DNA from: Planctomycetota bacterium
GTDB lineage: Bacteria; Planctomycetota; PLA2; JAEUHO01
Assembly: GCA_029259775.1 (NCBI GenBank)
Contig: JAJDEN010000012.1
Location: 94,995-158,994 of the forward strand
Reading direction: 5' to 3'
DNA length: 64,000 nucleotides
Both the position numbers and the translations under genes were made by a program. The notes below the pieces were generated by a model. It worked only from the letters and a program-made list of their open reading frames with translations, made no database searches and had not been told where the DNA came from. This document shows positions 37,751-45,860 of the stretch, in pieces; within the stretch, counting starts at the first letter, position 1; each line of letters opens with the position of its first letter.

Positions 37751-38470
37751 TCAGCGGCCGATGCGCAGCCGCTCCCCCAGCAGGACCGGGAGGCCGGCCC
37801 GCAAGATGCGGCCTACGGTCGCGCCGATGTCGTATTCGACGCGGTGGATCTCGAGAACCCGCGCATCGCTGTCGTAGACCGCGAAGGAAGCCCGGGGGTC
37901 TTCGTCCCGGGGCTGGCCGACGCTGCCGGGGTTCGCGATCGCGATGCGGTCACCAAACTCAATTCGTTGTTCCAACGAGTATGTGATGGGCAGCCCGTCG
38001 AAGAACGTGACCGGGATGTGGCTGTGCCCTACGAACGCGGTCTTGGTCTTCATTTCCTGGAACGAGAGGAACGCGTCGTGCGGCGTCTGCAGGTATTGGA
38101 ACTGTTGCGGATCGTGGACCGTTCCGTGCGAGAGCGTCACGCCGCCGCGCACGCGACGCAGCTCGAGTGCACCCAGCCACTCGATGTCGTCAGCCGGTAG
38201 TTCGCGTCGGGTCCACACGATCGCGGCTTGCGCTTGCGTGTTGAAGTACTCGAGCCCGAGCCTGCCTGCGACGGCCCAGTCGTGGTTGCCAGCGATCACC
38301 GTGGGATCGAGATCGCGGATGATCTCGACGCACTCGCGCGCGTCGGCTCCGTAGCCGACGATATCGCCGAGGCAGAGATGCCCCTCCACGCGCTGCGTGC
38401 GCATGCCATCCATCACGGCGCGCAACGCCGCGAGGTTGCTGTGGATGTCACCGAAGACGCCGTACCGCAA
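37751..38470 (-). CDS. Calcineurin-like metallophosphoesterase (YfcE/MJ0936 type)
   Basis: A 239-residue phosphoesterase. Metal-binding motifs are in order: GDIHSN (Asp8, His10), GDIVGYG (Asp), AGNHDWAV (Asn-His), SHGTVHDP, and GHSHIPVTF. Such proteins hydrolyse phosphodiesters or phosphomonoesters with two metal ions in the cytoplasm. The substrate is unknown. The position between the Gly/Met-rich protein and an ABC-2-type membrane protein gives no clue. Confidence 0.85.
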   Translation of the reverse strand: MRYGVFGDIHSNLAALRAVMDGMRTQRVEGHLCLGDIVGYGADARECVEIIRDLDPTVIAGNHDWAVAGRLGLEYFNTQAQAAIVWTRRELPADDIEWLGALELRRVRGGVTLSHGTVHDPQQFQYLQTPHDAFLSFQEMKTKTAFVGHSHIPVTFFDGLPITYSLEQRIEFGDRIAIANPGSVGQPRDEDPRASFAVYDSDARVLEIHRVEYDIGATVGRILRAGLPVLLGERLRIGR

Positions 38471-38530
38471 TTCGAGGCTGCTCCTACCGAGGCCAGCCGG
38501 AGGCGGCCCCTGCCGCGTCGAAGTGACGGG

Positions 38531-39208
38531 CTAGGAGTCCGCGGGCCGGCTCAAGGCCAGCGAGATGAGCAAGAGGCCGACCACGGCGGCGGAAGTATAG
38601 CCCAGCGAGACCGCGTCACCGGCAGTCGCCGGCCCCGGAAGTAGAGCGCCCAGGACGCGACCGTGCGCGCCCCCGAGAAACGGGTCCACGCCCCACGGCA
38701 GATGGCCCAGGACCCACATCAGGAACACAGCGAGTGTCGCCCCGCCCCCCCGCCAGGTGCTGCCTAGCAGGACAGCCCACGCGCCCACATGGGCGGCTCT
38801 CATTATACTTGTAGATAGCAATAATAGTGAGGCGGGGCGATTGACGGCCGCGGAGCTTGAGATGACGAGCGCTGTGAGGACGGCGAGGATTGCGCCTGCG
38901 GCCGAAGCGCCGGCCCAGCGCCCGAGCAGTCGACCGGACACGCCCGGCCCGGACGCGTCCGCGGCTTGGGCGAAGCCGGAGTGGCGATCTTCGTCCATGG
39001 CTCGCCCCACGAGCCACAGGGTGAGCAGGGCCCCTACGAGCTGGGCCGTGCTGATCGTGAGTGGACCCGATTGGCTGCCTACGTCGCTGAGTGCCAGGAT
39101 GGCGGCGGTCGCGGCGAACCACCCGGTGAAAGCCCCCAGTGCGAGCAGCACCCACGAGACGGGCGACCGCCAGGCGGACTTCAGCGTTGCGGAGGCGTAC
39201 GGCCACAT
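38531..39208 (-). CDS. ABC-2-type integral membrane protein
   Basis: A 225-residue protein with about six hydrophobic segments (for example WVLLALGAFTGWFAATAAIL and AVVGLLLISLALS) and the sequence layout of ABC-2 permeases, including a cytoplasmic start (MWPYASATLKSAWRSPVSW) and a charged loop (GRAMDEDRHSGF). No ATPase gene lies next to it, so its partner is elsewhere if it is a transporter. It ends 60 bases before the phosphoesterase start. Confidence 0.55.
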   Translation of the reverse strand: MWPYASATLKSAWRSPVSWVLLALGAFTGWFAATAAILALSDVGSQSGPLTISTAQLVGALLTLWLVGRAMDEDRHSGFAQAADASGPGVSGRLLGRWAGASAAGAILAVLTALVISSSAAVNRPASLLLLSTSIMRAAHVGAWAVLLGSTWRGGGATLAVFLMWVLGHLPWGVDPFLGGAHGRVLGALLPGPATAGDAVSLGYTSAAVVGLLLISLALSRPADS

Positions 39209-39984
39209 ACCCCCTCTTTAGCACGCGGATCCGTCGCCCGTGCCGGCGATGAAGAGGAGAACCGCAGAGGCCGCAGGGCGCCGCCCTAAGGCCTGAGCCG
39301 TTCAGGGGCGCGCATCCCACCCCGACTCCCGGGAGTCGGCCGACCCACCACCAAGCCGCCTGCCCGCTCAATCCAGAAGAAGATGAGCCGCAGAGGCGCA
39401 GAGAGCGCAGAGGCCCGATTGCGTATACGAGGTCTGACTCCCGGGAGTCGGCCAGCCAAACCAGCCGGGCGCCTGGGTGGGGGTGCGCTGCACCTGCTTG
39501 GCTCGAGCGAGGCCTGGGCCCCTCGTTCTCCGCATTATGTTCACCCTTGTGGCCCTGTGGTTCTGCGCCGTCGATCTGCGCGGGCCCAGCCTGATCGCGG
39601 CCCGCCCTCTGCGCCTCTGCGGTTCAATCTCCGGCGCCTGAGCCGCTCCCATGCGCTTGACCCCACCGCCCCACCGGGCTTCGCGCGCAATCCGACTCCC
39701 AGGAGTCAACCTGACCAAATCTCCGGCGGCCCTCCGTGGCCTCTGTGTCCTTCATGTCTCTGTGGTCCAAGTCCCAGCGCCTGAGTCGCGCGCATGTGCT
39801 TCAAGCGGCCGCCCGGCTCTCCCACACGACCTTCGGTCGCGCGGGGCCCCGTGGAGGAAGTCGAACGCCGATGCGCGCTCGCCAGCTCCCGCGCTGGCTC
39901 GGACGGGTCGCAGTGCCCCGTGCAGCGTCCGCCCATGCCCGTACAGTTGAGGGATCCAGTCGAGAGATCCATGGAGAGCCTCAC
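39209..39984. repeat. Repeat-rich 0.78-kb region upstream of parB
   Basis: No gene is seen here. The palindrome GACTCCCGGGAGTC occurs at 39324-39337 and 39436-39449, and a one-base variant (GACTCCCAGGAGTC) at 39694-39707. Interspersed are AACCGCAGAGG/GGCGCAGAGAGCGCAG modules on one strand (39259, 39389) and the complementary GCGCCTCTGCGGTT or CCTCTGTGTCC form (39610, 39738). CGCCTGAG(C/T)CG is also repeated (39635, 39779). The CAGAG modules resemble small dispersed repeats known in many bacterial genomes. The pattern suggests a slowly decaying repeat array. Confidence 0.6.
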
Positions 39985-40947
39985 GTGAAGCCCAAGCGCC
40001 TCGGTCGCGGTCTAAGCGGCCTGATCAAGTCCAGCGAGCCCAAGACCCTGCCGCCGTCGCGCGCCAACGCGCCGGCCCCGGCGACGCCGGCGCCCGCGGG
40101 CCCGGAGCCCACGACGGCCGTTACGCCGCCCGCTCCTGCCGCCGCTCCGGGCGCGCTGCCTGTGGCCCAGCCCGTCTCTGCTGGTATTCGTGAGCTGCCC
40201 GTGGCCGAGATCCAGCCGAACCCGTTCCAGCCGCGCAGCAGTTTCGGGGCCGACGATCTCAAGGACCTCCAGGCATCCATCGCCGAGCACGGAATCCTGC
40301 AGCCCGTCGTCGTGCGGCGCGGGGGTGCCGGGTTCGAGTTGATCGCCGGCGAGCGGCGCCTGCGGGCCGTTCGGGCCCTGGGGTGGGACAACATCCCCGC
40401 CGTGGTGCGGCCCGCCGAAGACGAGGAGATGCAGACCCTCGCCCTGGTCGAGAACCTGCAGCGGGTCGACCTCAACGCCATCGAGAAGGGCAAGGCCCTC
40501 AAGGCGATGATGCGCAACTTCGGGTTCACTCAGGAAGAGGTCGCCGCCCGGGTGGGCAAGGCCCGCACGAGCATCTCGAATCTCGTGCGACTGCTTGATC
40601 TCCCCGGCGTGATCCAGGACATGGTGTCGGCGGGGGAGCTGTCGGGCGGTCAGGCCCGGGCCGTTCTGCTGGCCCACGGAACGGAGCGCCGGATCGCGTT
40701 GGCCCAGCGAGCTGCGCGCCAAGGCCTCACGGTTCGCCGCATCGAAGCGCTGGCGAAGGCCGAGCGTGGGGGTGCCGCCGAGCCCAAGGATGAGAACCCG
40801 TACGTAGCGGACCTCGAGTCGCGCTTGCGCCAGGCGCTCGGGACGCGCGTGAGTCTCAAGCCGCGGGGTAGCGGCGGCACGATCTCTGTCGGGTATCACG
40901 ATGCAAACGAGTTGGACCGCCTGTTGGACCTTTTCGGAGCAGGTTAG
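39985..40947 (+). CDS. parB: Chromosome-partitioning protein ParB
   Basis: A 320-residue CTP-dependent DNA clamp that loads at parS sites. The start KPKRLGRGLSGLI is typical; a Pro/Ala-rich linker follows (about 20-65); then IQPNPFQPR, the CTP-binding boxes (ILQPVVVRR, GERRLRAVRALGW), the helix-turn-helix (EEVAARVGKARTSISNLVRLL), and LSGGQARAVL. The C-terminal dimer domain follows. GTG 39985 is preceded by GGAGAGCC. No parA gene is next to it. The start codon lies inside TCACGTGA, the core of the parS palindrome, but outer bases do not match well. Confidence 0.93.
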   Translation: MKPKRLGRGLSGLIKSSEPKTLPPSRANAPAPATPAPAGPEPTTAVTPPAPAAAPGALPVAQPVSAGIRELPVAEIQPNPFQPRSSFGADDLKDLQASIAEHGILQPVVVRRGGAGFELIAGERRLRAVRALGWDNIPAVVRPAEDEEMQTLALVENLQRVDLNAIEKGKALKAMMRNFGFTQEEVAARVGKARTSISNLVRLLDLPGVIQDMVSAGELSGGQARAVLLAHGTERRIALAQRAARQGLTVRRIEALAKAERGGAAEPKDENPYVADLESRLRQALGTRVSLKPRGSGGTISVGYHDANELDRLLDLFGAG

Positions 40948-41022
40948 CGGAAGCTAACTATACGCGAACAAGGCGCTTCCTGGCCCATGGAATGGGCGTC
41001 TCTTGGTTGGCCGAGCCGCGGC

Positions 41023-42375
41023 CTACTTCTTCTCGCCGTCCTTCGGGTCGTCGCCGTCCTTCTTGGGAGGCGTGTCGTCGTCGGCCGGGGGGTTGGGCGC
41101 GTCCGCCTTGTAGCGGTCCGCCTTGAGGCTTGCGAGGGTGCTCTCGCTGGCCTCGGTCTTCGCCTTGGTCGGTAGGGCGCCTCCGGTGGGCTCCTTCAGG
41201 GTGCCGTTCTCGTAGACGAGGACCTTGACGATCTCCACGGGCGCGCGGAACCAGTCGAGAAGGCTGCGAAGGTCGGTGTCGTCGCGGACGCTCTTGTCCT
41301 CGCTCCAGGTCGTGCCGCCAAAGATCTCGTCGAGGGTTGCGAACGAGGAGATGCCCTGCTCGTCGAGCATCTTGCCTACCGGCGTGAACTTGTAGTCGAG
41401 GAGCGGCGAATCCCGCGCGAGCAGGATGAACTGCTCCCCGTTGTCGTATTCATCGCTGCCGGCGTGCCAAGCACAGATGGTCCCGCGTGTGTGGGGGATG
41501 CGGTTGCGCGCCTCGTCGGGCAGCATCGCGGAGCGCGACGCCACCTCGGTGGCCTTCTTGTGGCCGTCTTGATCGAAGGCCTGAAGGCCGCGCGAAAGGC
41601 TGCCGGCGGCGCGCATCGAGTGCTCCTCCGGCTGCGAGATGTCGCCGATGGCCCGCTTCGAGACGAACATCGTCCCGTCGTAGAAGCCGTTGACGGCGCG
41701 CTCCAGGAAGGCGGTGGTCCACGTCGGGGCGTCTTCCGTGTAGACGCCAAGCAGCATGTCGCCGCGCGTGGTACGCAACAGGACACGAACGCTGTCGGCC
41801 ACGTCCCTGGGGCGGAGCATGTTCTCCTTCTCCCAGGCCTGGTTGTCCTTGAGCCACTGGATGAACTGGCGCGTCAGCGAGGGGAAGCCTTCGTCACTCA
41901 GCATGGTCCAGTTGATGGGGAAGTCGGGGTGGCTGTCGCGGATCGTCTCGAGCTGGGCGACCGCCTTCTCGTAGAACGCGCCACGCTCCTTCTGATCGAG
42001 GATGCCGGGGTTGGACAGGATGTGATCCGCGAGCGTCTTGGCGATGAGGTACCGCGTGTGCGGCTCGAGGGCGTCGTCGCCATCCTTGGCCTTGGATTCG
42101 AGGAACAACTCGAGCTTGCGCACATAGGCCGCGCGCTCGGGGTTGTAGACGCTGTAGGGGTTCTCCCACACCGGATCCTGCGTCGGCTCGCCGTCCTTGC
42201 GCAACTGCTCGAAGACGTCCCAGCGCTCCTGCTGGCCCTCCTTCTCGATTGCGAGGTACAGGGCGAGGGCGAAGCCCAGCACGGCCAGGACGACGACTGA
42301 AATGATGATCAGTCGCAAGCGCTTGGCCGGATCGCCCCCGCGGGAGTCCGTGCTCTTCATGTCGGCGGATGTCAT
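41023..42375 (-). CDS. Membrane-anchored divergent cyclophilin-like protein
   Basis: A 450-residue protein with one N-terminal transmembrane helix (LIIISVVVLAVLGFALALYLAI), a helical TPR-like region (about 60-190), and a cyclophilin-type fold (about 195-360: VLLRTTRGDMLLGVYTEDAP, GFYDGTMF, HTRGTICAWHAG, FILLARDSPLLDYKFTPVGK). The catalytic Arg of cyclophilins (in the FHR motif) is replaced, as the sequence reads FVSKRAI, so prolyl-isomerase activity is doubtful. A Lys/Asp-rich tail ends the protein. It probably faces the periplasm, perhaps as a scaffold. ATG 42375 has GGAG at the right distance. Confidence 0.6.
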   Translation of the reverse strand: MTSADMKSTDSRGGDPAKRLRLIIISVVVLAVLGFALALYLAIEKEGQQERWDVFEQLRKDGEPTQDPVWENPYSVYNPERAAYVRKLELFLESKAKDGDDALEPHTRYLIAKTLADHILSNPGILDQKERGAFYEKAVAQLETIRDSHPDFPINWTMLSDEGFPSLTRQFIQWLKDNQAWEKENMLRPRDVADSVRVLLRTTRGDMLLGVYTEDAPTWTTAFLERAVNGFYDGTMFVSKRAIGDISQPEEHSMRAAGSLSRGLQAFDQDGHKKATEVASRSAMLPDEARNRIPHTRGTICAWHAGSDEYDNGEQFILLARDSPLLDYKFTPVGKMLDEQGISSFATLDEIFGGTTWSEDKSVRDDTDLRSLLDWFRAPVEIVKVLVYENGTLKEPTGGALPTKAKTEASESTLASLKADRYKADAPNPPADDDTPPKKDGDDPKDGEKK

Positions 42376-42390
42376 CGTCGAGCTCCTGCG

Positions 42391-43635
42391 CTACGCGTCG
42401 GCGGAAGCGCGCTCGGCGCGCGCCAGATCCTCGAGGGTGTTCGGATGGTCAGGGAGGGGAATGAACGCGGCCAGATGATCCAGCCTTCCCGCCTCCTTGA
42501 TGAGGTTGCGGGCAATGACGAGGCGCTGGACCTGGTTCGTGCCCTCGTAGATCTGCGTGATCTTGGCGTCACGCATGAATTTCTCGATGGGGTAGTCCTT
42601 CATGAAGCCGTAGCCCCCGAAGACCTGGACTGCGTCGGTCGTGACGCGCATGGCCATGTCGGTCGCGAAGAGCTTCGACATGGCGGCCATCTTCGTCAGC
42701 TCGGGCGCGCCGGCGTCGCAGGCACGGGCGGCCGCGTAGACGAGCTGGCGGCCAGCTTCGACGTTGGACGCCATGTCGGCCAGAAGCTGCTGGATCATCT
42801 GGAAGCTGGAGATCGGCGCGCCGAACTGCTTGCGCTGGGTCGCGTAGACCGTGGCCAGCTCGAGGGCGCCGGCGGCGAGTCCCATGGCCTGCGCCGCGAC
42901 GCCGGGCCGCGCGCGGTCGAGCGTCATCATGGCGTGCTTGAACCCGAGGCCCGCGCGGCCGCCGAGCAGGCGGTTCTTGGGGACACGGCAGTTGTCGAAG
43001 TGCAGTTCGACGACGGGCACGCAGCGGATGCCCATCTTGTCTTCCTTGCGACCGATCTCGAATCCGGGATCGCCCTTCTCCACGATGATGGCGGAGATGC
43101 GTCGGCTCTTCGACGCCGGGTCCGTCACCGCGAAGATGCTGTAGATGTCGGCGGCGCCGCCGTTCGTCGTCCACTTCTTGGAGCCATTCAGCACCCAGTG
43201 GTCGCCGTCCTCGACGGCGTTCGTGAGGAGGCCGCTGGCGTCGCTTCCGGCCGGACGCTCGGACAGGCCGAAGGCGATGAGCTTCTCACCGTTCGCGATC
43301 GACGGGAGGTAGGCGGCCTTCTGCTCGTCGGTGCCGGCAAGCAGGATCGGGAACGAGCCGAGCGCGTTGACGGCGAACAGCACGCCGACGCCGCCACAGG
43401 CGCGCGACAGCTCTTCGACGACGAGACACAGATCCATGACGCCGCCGCCGTGGCCGCCAAACTCCTTGGGGATCCAGACACCGAACAGGCCGGCCTCGGC
43501 CAGCGCGTCGCGGATCTCCCAGGGGTACTCCTGCTCGCGGTCGTACTTGGCTGCGAGGGGCCGGACGATACGGTCCGCGATGTCGCGAGCCTTGTCACGC
43601 CAGTGCAGGTTCTCGGCAGTGAAGAGCTGATCCAG
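42391..43635 (-). CDS. Acyl-CoA dehydrogenase
   Basis: A flavoenzyme of about 414 residues that introduces a double bond in an acyl-CoA (fatty-acid or amino-acid breakdown). Key parts: FAVNALGSFPILLAGTDEQK, the FAD/substrate signature GLSERPAGSDASG, WTTNGGAADIYSIFAV, GGYGFMKDYPIEKFMRDAKI, and the catalytic Glu in QIYEGTNQVQRL. The CTG at 43635 is preferred because GGGAGG stands 6 bases upstream and similarity begins there; the only in-frame alternative upstream is TTG 43725, which has no Shine-Dalgarno. The chain length of its substrate cannot be read. It lies 15 bases upstream of the cyclophilin-like gene on the same strand. Confidence 0.88.
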   Translation of the reverse strand: MDQLFTAENLHWRDKARDIADRIVRPLAAKYDREQEYPWEIRDALAEAGLFGVWIPKEFGGHGGGVMDLCLVVEELSRACGGVGVLFAVNALGSFPILLAGTDEQKAAYLPSIANGEKLIAFGLSERPAGSDASGLLTNAVEDGDHWVLNGSKKWTTNGGAADIYSIFAVTDPASKSRRISAIIVEKGDPGFEIGRKEDKMGIRCVPVVELHFDNCRVPKNRLLGGRAGLGFKHAMMTLDRARPGVAAQAMGLAAGALELATVYATQRKQFGAPISSFQMIQQLLADMASNVEAGRQLVYAAARACDAGAPELTKMAAMSKLFATDMAMRVTTDAVQVFGGYGFMKDYPIEKFMRDAKITQIYEGTNQVQRLVIARNLIKEAGRLDHLAAFIPLPDHPNTLEDLARAERASADA

Positions 43636-43771
43636 AGGGCACCTCCCATCCGCGCTCGTGGCGTCGGAGCGCCAGCGGAAGCCCGCGAGTATAGGAGCCC
43701 GTCCTGTACCGCCTAAGCGGTGCAAGGGGCGCCCCGGATCACGAGAATCGCGGTCGGGAGCGGCTCGTGAC

Positions 43772-43793
43772 CCCGCGCCCGGGAGGGCGCGGG
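43772..43793 (-). terminator. GC-rich hairpin after the DUF2203 gene
   Basis: CCCGCGCCC (43772-43780), loop GGGA, GGGCGCGGG (43785-43793): a perfect 9-bp stem. It lies 40 bases past the stop of the DUF2203 gene on the minus strand. There is no U-run, so it may slow transcription or protect the mRNA end rather than act as a classic intrinsic terminator. Confidence 0.4.
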
Positions 43794-43833
43794 ATCAAGG
43801 CCAAGTGGGGGTGCCTCCTCAGGCAGCCTCTCT

Positions 43834-44262
43834 TCAGGCGGCGGGCGCTGACACCGGAAGGGGCCGGCGCTTGCCGAAGCCCTCGTCCAGGCTGTGCCAG
43901 TGGGTGATCTCGACCTCGCCGCGCTGCCAGCAGAGGTAGACGATGTCGTTCTCGACCTCGCCGTAGAAGTCGATCATGCCGCGCTCGTAGTCCTTGACCG
44001 TGCCGCCGAGCGCCTCGATCTCCTCGATGAGGCTCTGGAAGCGGTCGAGCGTGTTCGCGACATCCGCATCGCACTGCCGAAGGATCGGCAGGCGGGCTTC
44101 CTTCTCGGCACGGGTGCCGGTTTCGGCGCGAGTCTTCTCGGCTTCGAAGGCCTGGAGGGCCAAGTTCACGTTCGCGTACGTAGCCACGATGTCTTCGGCG
44201 ATTCGGGACACGAGGGGCAACATCCTGTTGGCCTCGTCTGTGGTGAAGATTTTGCCTCGCAT
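43834..44262 (-). CDS. DUF2203 family protein
   Basis: A 142-residue cytoplasmic protein matching DUF2203: KIFTTDEANRMLPLVSRIAED at the start, a helical/coiled middle (QAFEAEKTRAETGTRAEKEA), GGTVKDYERGMIDFYGEV, and YLCWQRGEVEITHWHSLDEG with its conserved Cys-Trp and His. The function is unknown. It often sits near other housekeeping genes and has no enzymatic motif. It is on the same strand as the acyl-CoA dehydrogenase, 200 bases upstream. Confidence 0.85.
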   Translation of the reverse strand: MRGKIFTTDEANRMLPLVSRIAEDIVATYANVNLALQAFEAEKTRAETGTRAEKEARLPILRQCDADVANTLDRFQSLIEEIEALGGTVKDYERGMIDFYGEVENDIVYLCWQRGEVEITHWHSLDEGFGKRRPLPVSAPAA

Positions 44263-44446
44263 GGCTTTGCTCCTGGTGACGGCCTGTCCTGGGTCGACGG
44301 GGGCCGTTGGGCAGGTATCCGCAACTGGTGTTCCGGACGTGTCTCCTGTTCCTGGCTCTCTTGGCTGTCTTGCTGTGGTGAGCGGGGGTCGCTCACCGTC
44401 GCGGGTCGGATTGGCTGGGCTCTACCTCTCTAGACGCTCTCGAACG

Positions 44447-44484
44447 GGTGCCGGATACGTAAAAAGCACGTATCCGCGGGCACC
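44447..44484. other. Strong hairpin in the 44,263-44,858 gap
   Basis: GGTGCC-GGATACGT, loop AAAAAGC, ACGTATCC-GCG-GGCACC. The inner 8-bp stem is perfect and an outer 6-bp stem is added across a 3-base bulge. It lies in a 596-base gene-free gap between divergent genes (DUF2203 and the FGE-like gene). The rest of the gap has only short TACGTA palindromes and no gene. It could be an operator, a bidirectional terminator or an RNA element. Confidence 0.45.
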
Positions 44485-44858
44485 CTGTCGGCATTTCAGC
44501 CATCCGAGGGCCAGCGGGCCCCGTTCGATTGTCGTAAAGCTCTTGCACATAAGTACATACGTCTCCTGCCTCTGAAGGTTGGCGCCAAACCGCCGTTGGC
44601 GGTCGTTTCGTGCGCCAGGGCGCTGTCCGAGCGCTATCGCGCCGAGCTGGTCCCCGCGCGTGGACAGCGGCCTGCGCATCGTGTTCACGCGGCCGCCCGC
44701 TGCCATACGAACGGAGCACGAACGTACGTAGGAACTTCGGACGGGGGCCCCGCCTGCTTCCCATTGAGCCCCTGCAGCAGGTGGACCCCGTGGTCGCGGG
44801 GGCTATGTTCTTGGGTTCGCCTGTGGAATCCCGCGGCGAACCTTGGAGACGACGTCGC

Positions 44859-45857
44859 GTGGACGAGCAGATCCGGCACCTCAACGAGTACGTGTACGCC
44901 AAGTACGTGGACGGCATGCGCGTCGAGGACATCGACGAAGAAGCAGCCTGCGCCCAGATGCAGGCGTGGTTCCAGCAGCCGGGCAACGCCAACGACCCGG
45001 AGTGCGTCTACCTCGGCATCCTCGCCTTCGAGCTCGGCTACGAGGTCGAAGAGAAGCAGGTCGAGTACTTCACCATGTCGAAGACCTGGCTCGATCGCCA
45101 CAAGGCGCTCACCGGCGAGGCGTGGGACGCGGTCGATGACCGCATTGTCGACCTGAACGAGTTCTTCGCGGAGCACGGCATCGAGATCGAGGACGCCGAC
45201 ATGCCCGCCGAGCAGGCGATGGCGCCGGTCGTCGTCGAGGAGATCGAGGATCACGGTCCGATGATGCTCGTCCCTGGCGGCAGCTTCCTCTTCGGCCACG
45301 AGAAGGACACGGTCAACGTCAGCGCCTTCTACATCGACAAGTACCCGGTGACGAACCGCGAGTACGAGGCCTTCTGCCGCGCGACCGGTTACCGGTTTCC
45401 GAAGTATTGGAGCGAGAAGCGCTTGAAGCATCCCGACGCGCCCGTCGTCGGTGTCAGCTTTGCGGACGCCCAGAAGTACAGCCGCTGGGTCGGCAAGCAC
45501 CTGCCCACCGAAGAGCAGTGGGAGAAGGCGTGCCGCGGCGTCGACGGCCGTACCTTCCCGTGGGGCGATGACGACGTCACGGAGGAGCACGCGTGCTTCG
45601 GCCGCGACGCTGCCAAGGGCGGCACCGACCCCGTGCACGCGCACGGCAAGAGCGCCAGCCCGTACGGCGTCTGCGAGATGGCAGGCAACGTGTGGGAGTG
45701 GACCGCGACGTCCGTGGTCGACACCGAGACCATCCACGTCATCAAGGGTGGTTGCTACAACGACGGGCAGGATCTGCTGCGCGGCGACATGCGCCTCGAA
45801 GCGGTCCCGAAGGACAAGTTCGAGAACATTGGCTTCCGCTGCGTGAAGTCGGCGTAG
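44859..45857 (+). CDS. Formylglycine-generating enzyme (SUMF1/FGE-sulfatase) domain protein
   Basis: About 332 residues. Residues ~1-115 are an acidic helical domain with no recognised family (HLNEYVYAKYVDGM; EHGIEIEDAD). Residues ~120-332 are an FGE-sulfatase fold: MMLVPGGSFLFG, YIDKYPVTNREYEAF, VGVSFADAQKYSRWVGKHLPTEEQWEKAC, FPWGD, VCEMAGNVWEWTA, GGCYND and IGFRC. True FGEs use a Cys pair near GGSF for sulfatase maturation; it was not traced here, so this may be a related binding or other enzyme. GTG 44859 is used (TTGGAGAC upstream); ATG 44805 is an alternative. The next gene starts 3 bases after its stop. Confidence 0.75.
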   Translation: MDEQIRHLNEYVYAKYVDGMRVEDIDEEAACAQMQAWFQQPGNANDPECVYLGILAFELGYEVEEKQVEYFTMSKTWLDRHKALTGEAWDAVDDRIVDLNEFFAEHGIEIEDADMPAEQAMAPVVVEEIEDHGPMMLVPGGSFLFGHEKDTVNVSAFYIDKYPVTNREYEAFCRATGYRFPKYWSEKRLKHPDAPVVGVSFADAQKYSRWVGKHLPTEEQWEKACRGVDGRTFPWGDDDVTEEHACFGRDAAKGGTDPVHAHGKSASPYGVCEMAGNVWEWTATSVVDTETIHVIKGGCYNDGQDLLRGDMRLEAVPKDKFENIGFRCVKSA

Positions 45858-45860
45858 CCG

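Noticed and set aside
39209..39984. CRISPR array upstream of parB
   Set aside because: Repeats are short, unevenly spaced (112 and 258 bases) and mixed in type, with no regular spacers and no cas genes.
39978..39993. parS site overlapping the parB start
   Set aside because: Only the TCACGTGA core matches the parS consensus; the outer bases do not, and CACGTG is common at this GC content.
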